A DNA stretch of 64,000 bases from Cladorrhinum sp. PSN259. Lineage: Eukaryota; Ascomycota; Sordariomycetes; Sordariales; Podosporaceae. Below are positions 1 to 11,424 of the stretch, piece after piece. The stretch spans positions 496,001-560,000 of the forward strand of contig MU867070.1 of the NCBI GenBank assembly GCA_033725935.1. The letters run 5' to 3'. Each line of letters starts with the position of its first letter. Within the stretch, counting starts at the first letter, position 1. A model generated the notes under the pieces. That model saw only the letters and a program-made list of their open reading frames with translations. It made no database searches and was not told the DNA's origin. Made by a program: the position numbers and the translations under genes.

Positions 1-3000
1 GGGATTTAGCTTGGCCAAGAGCCTGTATTCTAAGGACGTCCATTTCATTTTCGAGCTTCTGCAAAACGCCGACGACAACCACTACGAGAACGCCAAAGAA
101 AAGGGGCAGGAACCCTATGTCTGCTTTCGCGTGTATAAGGATCAGATTGTTGTCGAATGCAATGAGGATGGTTTCACCAAGGCCAACGTACGAGCTATCT
201 GTCATATCGGCAAAAGCTCCAAGGTGGGCGATCACGGGTACATTGGTGAAAAGGGAATCGGATTCAAGTCAGTGTTCAAAGTTGGCTGGAAGATACACAT
301 TCAGTCGGGCCCCTTTTCCTTCTGCTTTAAACATCGACCGGGGGAGTCAGGGATGGGTATGATCTCTCCAGAGTGGGTGCCAGACGGAGAGATCGAGGCC
401 GGGTTAACAAGGATCACCATCACCTTGCACCAGAGCGGAGAGGGTGAGAACAAGACAATATATGCGAAGCAACGTAAAAGCATAGCCAAGCAGCTGAAGC
501 ACCTCAAGCCCTCTATGCTTCTCTTCTTGAAGAACCTAACGCGGATCGAGGTTCACTCCTTCGACGAGAATGGAACGGAAACAAAGGCTCTGGTAATGAC
601 CAGGGTCAAGGGGAGCACCAAACATCGAGAGACGCTCAAGACAATCTCCACTACTCTCGTTGGCACAACTAACAAGACCTCTCATTTCACTCACCATTAC
701 CATGTCACCAAAGGTCTAGCAACAGGCCTGGCCCGCAACGAGAACCGCGACTATTCCTCTCAGCCTCCGGCCCAGCTTCAAGCCGACTCCAAGGCTGACG
801 TTGTCTTGGCGTTTCCCCTCTCCGAAGACTCCATGCCTGTCATAGAGCCGCAAGAGCTGTATGCATTCTTGCCCATCCGCCACGTTGGTCTGAGTTTCTT
901 AGTGCACAGTGACTTTGTCACCATGGCCAGCCGAGAGGACATTGTTGAAAGCTCCCCTCGAAACCAAGATCTGCTTCCACACTTGGCCGAGACTTTTGTG
1001 CAGGCGGTAAGGGAGATGTGTCAGGACGGCGTGCTTCGTTACGAGTGGATGCGATATCTCCCGGTAAGGTCTGGCTCTCATGACCCTGGCCCCTTCTGGA
1101 ACGAGACATTCGATTGCATCAAGTCAAAGCTCTCTAACGCCAAGATTATTGTCGCTCACACAGCCCCATCAAAAATGAGATCGATCCGTCAGCTCAGGTG
1201 GTGTGATCCGGAGTGGTATGACCAGCACAACGAACCCCTTTTTGATGACTTGGCGGACGAGGATGCTATCTACATCTCCAAACGTTATAGCCAAGCAGGC
1301 ATCGATATTCTCAAGACTTGGGGACTGGGGAAGGCAACCATAGGCCAACACTTGCTTCCGAGGGTTGAACGGGACCTTGGTAATAAAGCAACGTCAAAGA
1401 TGAAGTCTCCAAAAACGGACCATGACTGGCATTCCCGAGCTGCCAAGCTACTGATGCAGTTGGAACCACGGAGTATTGAGAGTCTGGAACTTCTGCCATG
1501 CCAAAACGGGATGTGGATGAGCTCTGATCAGCACAAGCTTTACTTACCATGGACGACCAACAACATTCGCGTTCCCCTCGGACTCGGCCTCAAACGCATA
1601 CATCACAATGCCGCTAAGCACCCTGAGCGCCAGAGGCTTTTTGAGTTCGCTGGTGTAGCTGCTCTCACCTCCGATCAAGTACGGTCAAGAGTGATGAAAA
1701 AGATCAGAGGAGAAGAGGCTACGGTTGACTGTTACGTTGCGTGGACCAAGTTTCTGTACCTCACATGCCCGATGGGGAACACATCAGAATATCTTGGGCA
1801 GTATGAGGAGATTAGATTCAAGAGCGTGCCGAACTATAAGGGAGAGCCCGGCGAGGACAGGATCAGTTACCATCCGCGAGACAAAATCTATATTTACGAC
1901 AAACAGGACGAGTACGGGCCTGCGTGCCTTGGACTCGACGTCAAGTTCCTACACCCTAAATACCTAAAGAACCCTCCTAGCAGATCGACGTTCAACGGTG
2001 ACAAGGCCTTGGACTGGATCGATTGGCTGCACCACTATACGGGGATTCGAACACGATTGGAGCTCGTGGTTGGAGATGGTGATGATAAGCTGTCCTTGAG
2101 TGATGAGTTCCTTGAAGTAGCAGAGCACCATCCAGAAAAGCTGATTGGTCTCCTCCGTCACTTGTGGCCCTACGAGAGCAGCAAGATCTTGTCCTCCAAA
2201 GACATCCGGGAGCAGCTATCGAATATTGAAGTTCTTTGTGAAGGAGATAAGATGCGCCCGCTTTCCCAAACCATCATTCCCGCTCCTCAGCTCAAGAAAA
2301 TAGCTGCGAGGTTCTGCTGCGAATTAGGGCAAATATGTGCTTTTCTGAAGCTTGAGACAGAAACCACCGAAAAGAATATCGGCAGCTGGAGTTTCTTGGA
2401 TAACTTTCTGGTCATACTAGATGATGGAATACGCTTCTACTTGAGTATTTTGGGCTCTATGCCAATGGGAATACTGAAAAAGCCCTCGCGAACCCTAGAG
2501 TTGTACAAATTAGTTCATGGAAAATGCGTTGCCAGTGACGACAGCGAAGGCGCTAAAAAACTGATCAGGTCAGTCTCTTATCTCACCCCGATGCTCTCCC
2601 TTTTATTTCTTCAAGGGCTTCAAACTAATTAACTCAGGCTCAGCATCGATGCCGGTTCGGGCATATATATCCCGGACAAGATTCCAATCTGGAGTAGGCT
2701 CAATGGCACTTGCCTCCTTGGTGCCCCGGCGGACATGGAACACAAACACCCGCTTGACTGCCTTTATGAGGCCAAATTCGGTAGTACACACGCCGACTTG
2801 AAAACCATCAACCACTTCTTCAGTGACACTCTGGGAATACCAAATTTGTCATGGGGGGGCTATATTGCCGAACTTCGATTTCTCAAGAGAAGATTGTTTC
2901 TCAACGACTTCGACAAGATCAAGCTGCAATACAAGAGACTCGAAAGATGTGACCTCGATACGGCAGCTATCGAGGAAATGCGAAAGATTTTCGAGGATGA

Positions 3001-5146
3001 GGAGCTCATTTTCCACCAGAAAGATGGAGGTCCAGCATGGTCCAGCTCGAATTATTGCGTGTGGGTTCCCGGCACGCGTCTCCGGAAACGTTCGGAACCC
3101 AACCTTGCCGACGAGTACGATGAATCCCTGGAAAAGTTCTTTGTGGACATGTTAGGAGTTGAACATCTCACCATCGGCCTCATTATTGATGAGCTCATGC
3201 AAGCGGAGCATAATGAACTGCCGGTCAGGGACGTCAAGCAGCACCTGCAAAGTCTCAACAGCCTGCTTCAAAATCCCCATGACGATGATGATGACAAGGC
3301 GGCTAAACAACTGCTGGAACAAAACAATATCTTGCCCGTGAGGTATCCGGATGGGACAGTGCAGTTGCACTCGACGCAAGAAGAATTCATCATTGTGGAT
3401 CGAGCCGGGTCCTTGGCTCCTTTCCGCAACCTCGTCAAGACACTGGACTTTAGCATGGAAGAGGCCCACGATTTAGGACCACTTTGGGAATGGGGTGGTC
3501 TAACAGATTGCTACTTGTCAGCCATGGTTAGGGAGACCCCGCGCTTGGGCTCAGGTTCACCGTCTTGCGTTTCAGATACTCGTCTTGACATCAAGAGGAA
3601 GGCACATGGACTTCTCAGGGTCGCCAAGTATATACGGAGTCCAAGGTACTCGGGAGACGGCCAGACTCTGTACCAGCGGCTTTGTGCGTCAGAGACGTGG
3701 GAGACGGACGACATCTTATCAGAGTTGAGCATCACCTTGGACGGGAGAATGCACTTCATCAATCTCGAAAAGAGTGAGGTCTACATCAGCGATGAACAGG
3801 CTGCGCCGCTCAGGATCTTCATTCCGCAGGAAGAAACAGCACAGGATATCTGTGTGCAACACGCACTACCACGCAAGCTTGTGGAATGGCTGATGATGGA
3901 CCCTGAGACCGGGACCAGAAAGCCACCCAGGGAAATGGAGAAAGCAGTTGGAGTAGTGAAGGGGCTTCTGAACGCGAGAATTGCTTCCGTAGCAACAATT
4001 CTAACTCAGGAAGGCATTCACGAAGCTGATATTCCAGATGATCATCATCATGAAGATGTCCAACTAGGTCAAGGTTCGGTTCGTGCTTCCAGTGAGGTCG
4101 ATGCCGGCAGCGATGAGGAGACCCTTGATGAGATTACTCCAATCTTGGCCCGATTACATCTCGGCGCCCAGTCGCCGGTCAGGCCTTCACCGGCGCGGCG
4201 GCCGGTCACACCTCTCTCGCCATCAAGCACCGGCAGCGGCATCTCTACTCCACCAACGAGCAGGTCAGAAGCACCATTATTTGACACCAACGATAGTATA
4301 CCGCCCCTAAGCCCGTTCTCCCGACCGGCTGGGACAGAGACCGCGTCGCCGATTCCGAGCAGAGATCCAAAGTATACTCAACTGCTGAATCACGTCATCG
4401 AGGCCGCCAGAATCCCAAGTTCGAGATTATCAGTCCGTGGAGACATGACGGATGTCTCCCCTTACGTTCGCAGGCTATCGAGAAGAAGCCTCCCTTTCAG
4501 CAATCCTACGCAATCACAATTTACACCGTGGGAGCTGGGAGCCGCGGGTGAGCTCTTTGTGTATGAACACCTCAAGAAGTTCCAGCAGACAGTCTTGACG
4601 GGGTTCTGTCTAACTAGCTGGACGAGTAAGCTCAAGAGCCACGCTAAGGCGCACCCCGAGTATAGAGACATGAGGGATGGCGTCTCTTCCCCTCGCTCGG
4701 AAATTGCCGACCTCGAATACCGGGACCATTCCGGATCTTTCACGAAGCACCTGGTCGAGCTGGGACATCTGCAGGCAGAGCCTTGGTTGGACAAGAAGCC
4801 GGTGTACTATTTCGAGGTCAAGTCGACGCACCATGGCTGCGACGCGCCGTTTTATATGAGCGGGGAGCAGTATAGAAAGGTAAGATGGAATTGAACTTTG
4901 ACACACAACAAACACGCAGGCTTGGGTGTTTTGGATGCTAATTCGTCCTCTTTTGTGGTTCAGATGAAAAGAATTTGTGCAGACGACAACGAGATTTACA
5001 TCATCTTTAGGGTGTTCAACATGTTTACCGACAAGATTGACGTGAAGCTTTATGTAAACCCGGCTGGGCTCGAGACACGGGGAGAGTTGCGGTTTAAGAC
5101 CGTGACTGAGAAGTACACCGTGGTGCCTACTGCGTCTGGTAGGTAA
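1..5146 (+). CDS. NO VEIN-like GHKL ATPase with NOV_C/DUF3883 C-terminus (5' partial)
   Basis: The reading frame is open through the left window edge and the first residues visible are already inside the ATPase domain, so the N-terminus lies outside. Exons are <1-2568, 2638-4879 and 4964-5146; both introns have GT..AG ends and the spliced frame runs 1663 codons to TAA. ATPase signatures of the GHKL/Hsp90-like fold are ELLQNADDN (about residues 17-25), NEDGF (G1-like; the usual Asp is Asn) and GEKGIGFKSVF (G2 loop). The middle is a long region without recognised domains, with an acidic/Ser-Pro-rich linker (about 3990-4380). The end matches the plant NO VEIN C-terminal domain (DUF3883), including FEVKST at 4811-4828, an E-x-K motif of the PD-(D/E)XK type. 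Family members are little studied; nucleic-acid or chaperone roles are both possible. The next gene, on the same strand, is an SRA-YDG protein. Confidence 0.85.
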
Positions 5147-5834
5147 GGAGCGTGGATTTGAAGGGAGGGCGTTTACCTACCGGACGTTCCAGGTCCAGCA
5201 TTCTCGCTAGACTGTATTTTAGCCGAATGTTGCAAGCTGCACTGGAAGTGGATGCAGACTGCAAGGCAGCACCAGACGCCAGGGGTAAGATGGACAGGAT
5301 AATCGAAAGTCGTGGGACGCTCCTTTCGATAAGGGGTTCACTATCAATAATAGATTGTTCTAACAAAGAGCTACCGAGAGTAGATTGTAAGACAAATCAA
5401 CTGAATATTGCTTGCGTGAGGAATCAGATTCCTCGTGACGGAGAGTACCCAGCACTTCCCCTACTTATAGTGAAGCTATCTACATATGTTTCTTAAGTAT
5501 CCCTGTATCTTGCTCAGTGGCCTTGGCGACTGAATAGACTGAGAACCGCTTGATTGGTTGTTTTGGGACTTATGGGTCCTCTCATCTCTGACCTAATAAC
5601 AATTGGCTGTGGAGCACCCAGCGGTCCATATGCGGGGGGCATTACGCACAGGACGTGACAATGCGTTCTTTACTCTTCACTATATGTGTTTTCATCACTC
5701 GAATGCATGTTCCATTTTCTGCATGCTTGCGTTTCTGTTTTTTTATTGTTCCTTTACCTATATACATGTACGTATTCTTAACTTTCATACGACCGAATCT
5801 TTCTTTTCAATGCATGTAGATTTCTCTACACGCG

Positions 5835-5973
5835 TACACCTCTGCAGCGGTTATAAAGGTTAGCGCTCAATGACCGGGGGTGATGTTATCTAGATCGATC
5901 ACTTCTTTCTAGCATGTTCCATAACAGATATACCCTTGCTGCGCCTAGCCTTTATAACCGCTGTAGAGGTGTA
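5835..5973. mobile_element. MITE-like element with ~32-bp terminal inverted repeats
   Basis: The left arm at 5835-5866 (TACACCTCTGCAGCGG then TTATAAAGG) and the right arm at 5941-5973 are inverted copies differing at two or three positions. The element begins and ends with TA, so a TA target duplication of the Tc1/mariner type fits. The interior of about 75 bp has no ORF. Total length 135-139 bp. Read directly; the family is unknown. Confidence 0.65.
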
Positions 5974-6215
5974 TATTATGTCCCTTTACCACTTTTTATT
6001 TTTATCTCAAAGTGCCTATCTTGTTCTCTGATTGATTCCCTTTCATACGTGCAAACAATCTCTTGGTAGCTTATTTCAGACTTCTTCACTGCACCTGTTG
6101 GTTTCTATTCATATATTATAATCTCTTCAATCTCGACTCTTTATCCTCTCTTTATTGTTTCCTATACCTTCAACTCATTGTCAGACAGCTCACCGCGTTT
6201 GCGTCTGCATTCCAA

Positions 6216-6255
6216 TTTCATTCGCGTTCGTGTTCGCGTTTCATTCGCGTTCGCG
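6216..6255 (+). repeat. Short direct repeat TTCATTCGCGTTCG upstream of SRA gene
   Basis: Two near-identical units, TTTCATTCGCGTTCG at about 6216-6230 and again at 6240-6254, with intervening GTTCGCG motifs, about 140 bp upstream of the likely SRA start codon. Could be a regulatory repeat or simple-sequence drift. Confidence 0.45.
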
Positions 6256-6393
6256 TTTGTGTCACGTGAAAAAGAACTTGAGATGAGGTTATTGACTTCA
6301 AGCTACTCCACGTAGGGTACCACGAAAAGTTCTCCCACGGCTACCAGTTTGTTCACCCTATCAAACGTTGCGGCCTTGAGTACAAACTCTATC

Positions 6394-7611
6394 ATGTCAG
6401 CCCAGACAGAGCCATCGACCCGGTGCTTGAGTCCCGATAGATCTGGTAGTGCGGACCAGGATGAAGCAACTAAAGCTGCCGGGCCAGGTGAGGAGCTTCT
6501 CCTTTGGACCGGCTCAATCGGCGAGGGAGTGATGCAGTTGACAAGACTCGCCGTCGCTTACAAGAACGGGAGCGCGACTGCGGTAGAACTGATGAATCGT
6601 CGCAATGCGGTCGCGTCCTTCTTATCGTACCTCGAAGTAGAGGTCACTCCGTCCCCCGACTGGAGAGCATCACTGGGGAGGGCGTTCAACCTCTACTCAC
6701 CGGAGGGACCTGAGAACTTCCGACAGGCGCCCATCCCGGAGGACATTCGGGGCCGAGTCAACGATATTCATCAGACTTTCGTGGAGGCGAATTGGGGTCA
6801 GGGCGAGGGGGCAGACGAAGTAGCTTCAAGCTCGGAGGATACCAATCCGGGTGAGGCAAGCTCCCCAACCGGGTCTCTCATTCGCCGAGGCTCCAGTACG
6901 GCGGCCAATGGTGACGCTCAGGGTCAGGGTGTTAGCATCATACGTGCCCCTCCCGCCAACCATCCAATCTGGGGACACAAGGGAATCATGCACGGCTTCG
7001 TGCGCGTCAAGCCCCCGCGACGCGGCTGGTCTATCCGCTTCAATCCGGCACTCCTACATCTCAAAAAGCCCGCCAAGGTCTTTGGCCACAACGGCCTGAC
7101 TCCCGGCGACTGGTGGCCCTCACGAATGGTCGCCGTCTTTCACGGCGCTCACGGTCACAACGTGCAAGGAATCTCGGGCACAGCCGGCCAGGGTGCTTGG
7201 TCGATCGTCTGTTCGGGAAGAAGCCACTATCACAAGCTCGACAGGGACGAGGGCTGGAGGCTCTTCTACTCGGCCGACGGGGCGGATAAGAACACGAACA
7301 AGACTGCTGTTGTGGTGCAATCCGAATCGACAAAAGCGCTGTTGAAGTCCCTCGAGACCAAGGTACCGGTTCGCGTCCTCCGAAGCGCTGGAAAAGAAAA
7401 CCGCCACTGTCCGTCGGTTGGAGTTAGATACGATGGGTTGTACGTGGTCGTTGCAAAGCACGATAGAAGAAACGACCTGGGGGGGATGTACTACAGCTTC
7501 GAGCTGCACCGCGTGGAGAACCAACCTGGATCGCCGTTGGAGGAGATTGAGCGAAGAGTGCCGAGTGGGAGGCAGGTGTATGAGGAGAGCAAGATCAAGG
7601 AGTGGTACTAG
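6394..7611 (+). CDS. SRA-YDG domain protein
   Basis: Single-exon gene of 405 aa starting at ATG 6394 (the open frame extends 15 codons upstream but without an ATG). Residues 1-185 contain a helical segment and a Gly/Ser/Glu-rich linker. Residues about 188-395 form an SRA-YDG (SAD_SRA) domain: HPIWGHKGIMHGFVR at its start, the GAHG..QGISGT block, GAWSIVCSGRSH, the DEGWRLFYSADGAD block, PVRVLRS and VRYDGLYVV. SRA domains in UHRF1 and plant SUVH proteins flip out and read methylated or hydroxymethylated cytosine. No RING, SET or nuclease domain is attached, so this looks like a stand-alone modified-base reader. It lies downstream of the NO VEIN-like ATPase on the same strand. Confidence 0.88.
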   Translation: MSAQTEPSTRCLSPDRSGSADQDEATKAAGPGEELLLWTGSIGEGVMQLTRLAVAYKNGSATAVELMNRRNAVASFLSYLEVEVTPSPDWRASLGRAFNLYSPEGPENFRQAPIPEDIRGRVNDIHQTFVEANWGQGEGADEVASSSEDTNPGEASSPTGSLIRRGSSTAANGDAQGQGVSIIRAPPANHPIWGHKGIMHGFVRVKPPRRGWSIRFNPALLHLKKPAKVFGHNGLTPGDWWPSRMVAVFHGAHGHNVQGISGTAGQGAWSIVCSGRSHYHKLDRDEGWRLFYSADGADKNTNKTAVVVQSESTKALLKSLETKVPVRVLRSAGKENRHCPSVGVRYDGLYVVVAKHDRRNDLGGMYYSFELHRVENQPGSPLEEIERRVPSGRQVYEESKIKEWY

Positions 7612-8204
7612 AGGGTGGCTCCGGGAAGAGCTGGGGAGGAATAGATAAACATTGGGGATGAGGTTATCTGCGTGTATGTTTTTGGCTTGCGAAGAGTTTC
7701 ATTGTTACCTTCATGTTTGGATGGGCGGATATACCCCCTTTCTTATGTGTTCAATGCTTTACTTTATACGGAGGTATACATGCCTTGCTTTCAATATATA
7801 ATTGCTACTTGTACACATGCATTGCTTTTGACACACTCTTTGATCTTCTTCAAGGGATAAATCTTTCTTTTACTCGCATTTATTTTCAATCAGAAGGGCT
7901 ATATAAAGCTGACAAAGGCATGGGAGGATTCAATTCAAGCATAGTCTTCTTTGGCACATGCGTAAGCATTCTTGCGCAGGCGGGATTTAACATCGAGAAG
8001 GCATGCAAACAGCGATCGCAGACCCAAAAAAAGGGCTCGTCGACATGAAAAAGAGGTTGCAGACATAGAAACAGTTTGGCCAGCTTTACTAGTCTTGAGT
8101 TCACCAAAAAAAAAAAAAAAAAAAAAAAAAGGCTTGCGTTTGTGAACAGTTTGTCCTCAACAATGACGCGGAATAATCCAGCAAGAAAATGTTATTATCT
8201 TTCT
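7612..8204. other. Convergent intergenic region
   Basis: Shared 3' flank of the SRA gene (+) and the prolyl 4-hydroxylase gene (-). The only notable element is a 25-base A run at 8106-8130. No gene seen. Confidence 0.6.
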
Positions 8205-9071
8205 TCACAAGTCCTCTCCCCTTGCCGCTTCACCCAACGGCCTTTCCCTTGTCCAGATGTTCATCCCCACTTTTGCACCGCTCAATACCGGTAATCCAGC
8301 GTGCAGCGTCCTTTCATCACCACGTCCATCAACTCCCAAATTCTCCCAGTAAATTGCGTTGCCTTCTACCGGCTTGAACGTAATCCCCTTGTCCCATGCC
8401 TCGTCGCAGTCCACGATCCCTTCGTCGCACCATCTGTCATGAGAGGGGGCTTCCAGTCTTGGGAAATTGGTCCCTCCACCTGTTGTTCCGTTTGATACCT
8501 GCACGTATGCAAAGAATGAGGAGACCCTATTTCCACCTTGGTACGTGTCGCGATCAGAGGTGAACCAGTCGGTGTGGTAGTGGTATCGCTCTGATGGGCC
8601 ATATTTCACTAGCTGTAGGGGTTCCAGATGGGATGCAGGGACGTCGTATCCTTGAAAAGCGAGTGCTCTGGATTCTACGCAGCGCACAATGTCGTCGCGG
8701 GTGACTGTGGTTGACTGCGAGGTGCGGACCGAGTTGTGAGCCTGTCGGCCGGTGACTGCTGAGCGAGTGAATCTGTCTTTCCTGGAGAGCGGAAAATAAG
8801 AATGGGATGTACGTTAGAAAGAGAAAGCAACAAAGATAATGCCAATGAGAACATACGCGAGGTTAAGCAGATGATCCCGCTCTGATTGAGTAATGAAGTC
8901 TTTGATGTAAATAACCAATGGAGATTTGGACACCATAAGAACTTTGTATGGTGGGTGTTGACACTCGTAACTCTCTCCTGTGAGTGGAATCTCTTCAACT
9001 ACAGCGGCCGAGGTGCCCCTAAAAAAGGTGACAAGGCCGAGAAAGGCGGAGAATAATGGTGGGGATACCAT
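8205..9071 (-). CDS. Secretory-pathway prolyl 4-hydroxylase alpha-subunit-like 2OG-Fe(II) dioxygenase
   Basis: Two exons, 9071-8857 and 8781-8205, joined across a 75-bp GT..AG intron; 263 aa. The N-terminus (about residues 1-22, MVSPPLFSAFLGLVTFF) is a signal peptide, so the enzyme enters the ER. The P4Hc double-stranded beta-helix follows: Fe ligands are His and Asp of YHYHTDWF and the distal His of RTLHAGLP, and Lys of GAKVGMNIW is the likely 2-oxoglutarate anchor. It should hydroxylate peptidyl proline. The C-terminus GEDL is not a canonical KDEL/HDEL retrieval signal. It is divergently paired, 431 bp apart, with an HDEL-tailed PDI-like gene, which recalls the animal alpha2beta2 enzyme where PDI is the beta-subunit. 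Domain assignment is firm; the substrate is unknown. Confidence 0.9.
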
Positions 9072-9502
9072 GTTAGCAATGAAGTTCAGTCAGTCTTGAT
9101 CAATGGCTGGTCTTGACGAGCCTCGGGAAAATAAGAGATAAAAAGAGAAGAGAGCAAGATGCTCTTATCACATTTGCGCACACACCAATAGTTGCATGTG
9201 GGGTGAAACATCAGGTCATTATTAGAGATAATTCCAGATGATGAAACAACAGGGGTTGCGCAGTTACCAACTTCTTGAAGGAAAATAAGCAACTTGGGTT
9301 ACACCTTGGCGGCTTTTATCTGTCACAGGGTTTCGGATACGTCGATCTGTGCCCCGAATTCTGCACTCCTGTGGAGGCACGGGCACCAAAACATCCCCTG
9401 TCGATCCGACCCGCCAACATGAACGAGATCCCATATGTCCAACTATTCCCGAGCGTCTTTCTGGTAGGTCATCAGCATCACACAGTATCGTCATTGAATA
9501 GC
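9072..9502. promoter_or_regulatory. Divergent promoter between prolyl 4-hydroxylase and PDI-like genes
   Basis: 431 bp separate the two start codons, so both genes probably share upstream control sequences. No specific motif could be assigned by eye. Confidence 0.5.
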
Positions 9503-10747
9503 ATGATGAAGAGTCTCATTGTCGTGTCTGTTTTCTGCATATTTCGAGCTCTCGCATGGAATCATGCCAAAAGCGAACAAGAGCTGGAATCAGCCCTAAA
9601 AACAAACAGCCGAACATTAGTTGCATGTAAGCCATCACCTCGCTTCCTCTGATGAGTCCTCGACTGACAGCAATCGCTACCCAGACATCCGCCAAGAAGA
9701 GTATGATTCTTCAACCATAGATCATAGTTCAAAGAGAGCACACGTACTGACAGCACCCCAGAGAGAACTCCCAAATACTGGAACCAGAGTGGCTCTCGGC
9801 AGCAGACTCACAGAAACACCTCCTTATCAGTATTGACTGCTCAAGTCTCCCCAAACTCTGCCAGAACCAAGGAGTATCCTCATTCCCTACAATCCGACTC
9901 CACCACAAGAATGGAAACCCATCCCGGTACCGCGGCCTGCGGACCGCACACTCGATTCTTCAGTTTCTCGAACGATCCAATCGGCCCCCAATCTCCCATG
10001 TGACGGCCAACAACATCACCGCCTTCCAGTCCGTCGACGATGTAGTCTTTGTCGGACACCTCGGTTCCGAACCAGATCAAGAGATTTTCACGACTGTGGC
10101 ACAAAAATATTCTGATCGATATTCTTTCGCCCTCTCTTCACGCCCAAACTCTGACTCAGCTGTAATTGAGTGCTTCAACAACCCCGACTCAACCTCCCAC
10201 TCAACGAGCGACATAACCGTCCGGAATCTCGACGCATTTGTCAAGCTCTGTTCCACGCCCCTGATCGCTGAAATGACGCGAAGTAACGAGCTGGATTATT
10301 ACTCTGTATGTTTCTTTCCCCGTGCACATGCAATGCATTTACCCTCCTTGTTTTTTTTTCAGTTCTAACATTGTACCTACTCGATATCAGTCCGGCAAGT
10401 CAATAATCCACTACTTTCCTTCTTCAACCCAAGACCAAAACGAGTACATAACCGCCATGCGACCCCTCGCGAAAAAGTACAAAGAGTACCTGCATTTTGT
10501 CATCACACACTCAAGAGAGTTCCCGGAAGCAGCAGGTATGATGGGACTGCCCGGCCGTGTCAACATGAAGTCTGAAAAGGGGAGGTTGTCCGTTCAGAAG
10601 GGACAGGACGTGTTTCCGTATTTGGACGGAGCGGGAGATTTGAAGAGCGCAGAGGTTGTGGAAGGGTTTTTGGGTGATATTATCAGAGGGAAGGTTAGGC
10701 CTTGGAGCGGAGAGGGGCAAGAGGGGGTGGGGCACGATGAGTTGTAG
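9503..10747 (+). CDS. PDI-like protein, CxxC-less, with HDEL ER-retention signal
   Basis: Proposed exons 9503-9626, 9671-9700, 9764-10305 and 10391-10747 give 350 aa; exon 4 and the last intron are clear, the two small 5' introns are my best reading. The N-terminus MMKSLIVVSVFCIFRALA is a signal peptide and the C-terminus is GVGHDEL, a classical fungal HDEL signal, so the product is ER-resident. Residues about 20-125 form a thioredoxin fold (ELESALKTNSRTLVA, then ILEPEWLSAA, then the cis-Pro block SSFPTIRL). The active-site position holds no CxxC in this model. Two further thioredoxin-like b/b' domains follow, ending with a helical, charged tail. A second catalytic a' domain is missing. A redox-inactive chaperone or structural partner is more likely than a dithiol oxidase. 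It is divergent from a prolyl 4-hydroxylase. Confidence 0.75.
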
Positions 10748-11424
10748 AATACCTTGGATTGGGATTTCGATCGTCTTTTGAAGTGGTATACTCTCCCACA
10801 ATATTCTTCCGATCGAAAAATCAAAAACAAATAGCTGAGCAGAGGAAGAACATTTTTTTAAAGTACATGATGTAACGGCGGTTACGTTACCAAAGCTGAA
10901 TCAAACCCCCGACTACCTTGTGCCTCATTTTGCCATCGCCATAACGCCACTGACATCAAGTCCCGTTCTCCAGCTTTGAAAGGAGAGGCAATGCTCCCGA
11001 GGGAACCAATCTGGCAGTGAATGCGGGGAGTGTGTGCAGACCATGTAGGGCTGATAGGGGCCGATCTCTCCGGAAAATGTGTTGTGATTGGGCGGTACAG
11101 CACGAACGAAGAGACTTTCGAGAATTAGTTCTTCCTCAGCATCGACTTGATCGAGATATCGATTTTGTCATACACCGAGGGATCTCGGGGAGGGTGACGA
11201 AATTCTACGTCAGCTGTGCGTGTTATTCAGGGAAGGCTGATTAGTCGAAGTATATCAATAGAGAAGTTTTGGCCCCGAAAAAATCATGTTCAAATATGTC
11301 CAGAAAGTACCATATAAACATTCATCATAAACAACCTTGAACCTAAACATCAGAACTCCAATAAGAATGAGCATCAAGAGCAATCCCATCTCAACTCACA
11401 CCGGAAGCAACACAGAATTTCACC
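10748..11424. other. Intergenic region upstream of terpene cyclase
   Basis: No supported gene. A TATA-like CCATATAAAC at about 11309-11318 lies roughly 110 bp before the terpene cyclase ATG. Confidence 0.5.

Larger units (their letters stand above)
5147..6393. other. Intergenic region with MITE-like element and promoter of the SRA gene
   Basis: No convincing coding sequence. It holds the 3' end of the NO VEIN-like gene, a 135-bp terminal-inverted-repeat element (5835-5973), T-rich DNA, and just before the SRA gene a short direct repetition of TTCATTCGCGTTCG-type units (6216-6255) followed by CACGTG (6263-6268). Confidence 0.6.

Noticed and set aside
8106..8130. 25-base A run as evidence of a retroposed copy
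   Set aside because: No target duplication or upstream gene copy is visible; a simple homopolymer in a convergent 3' region.
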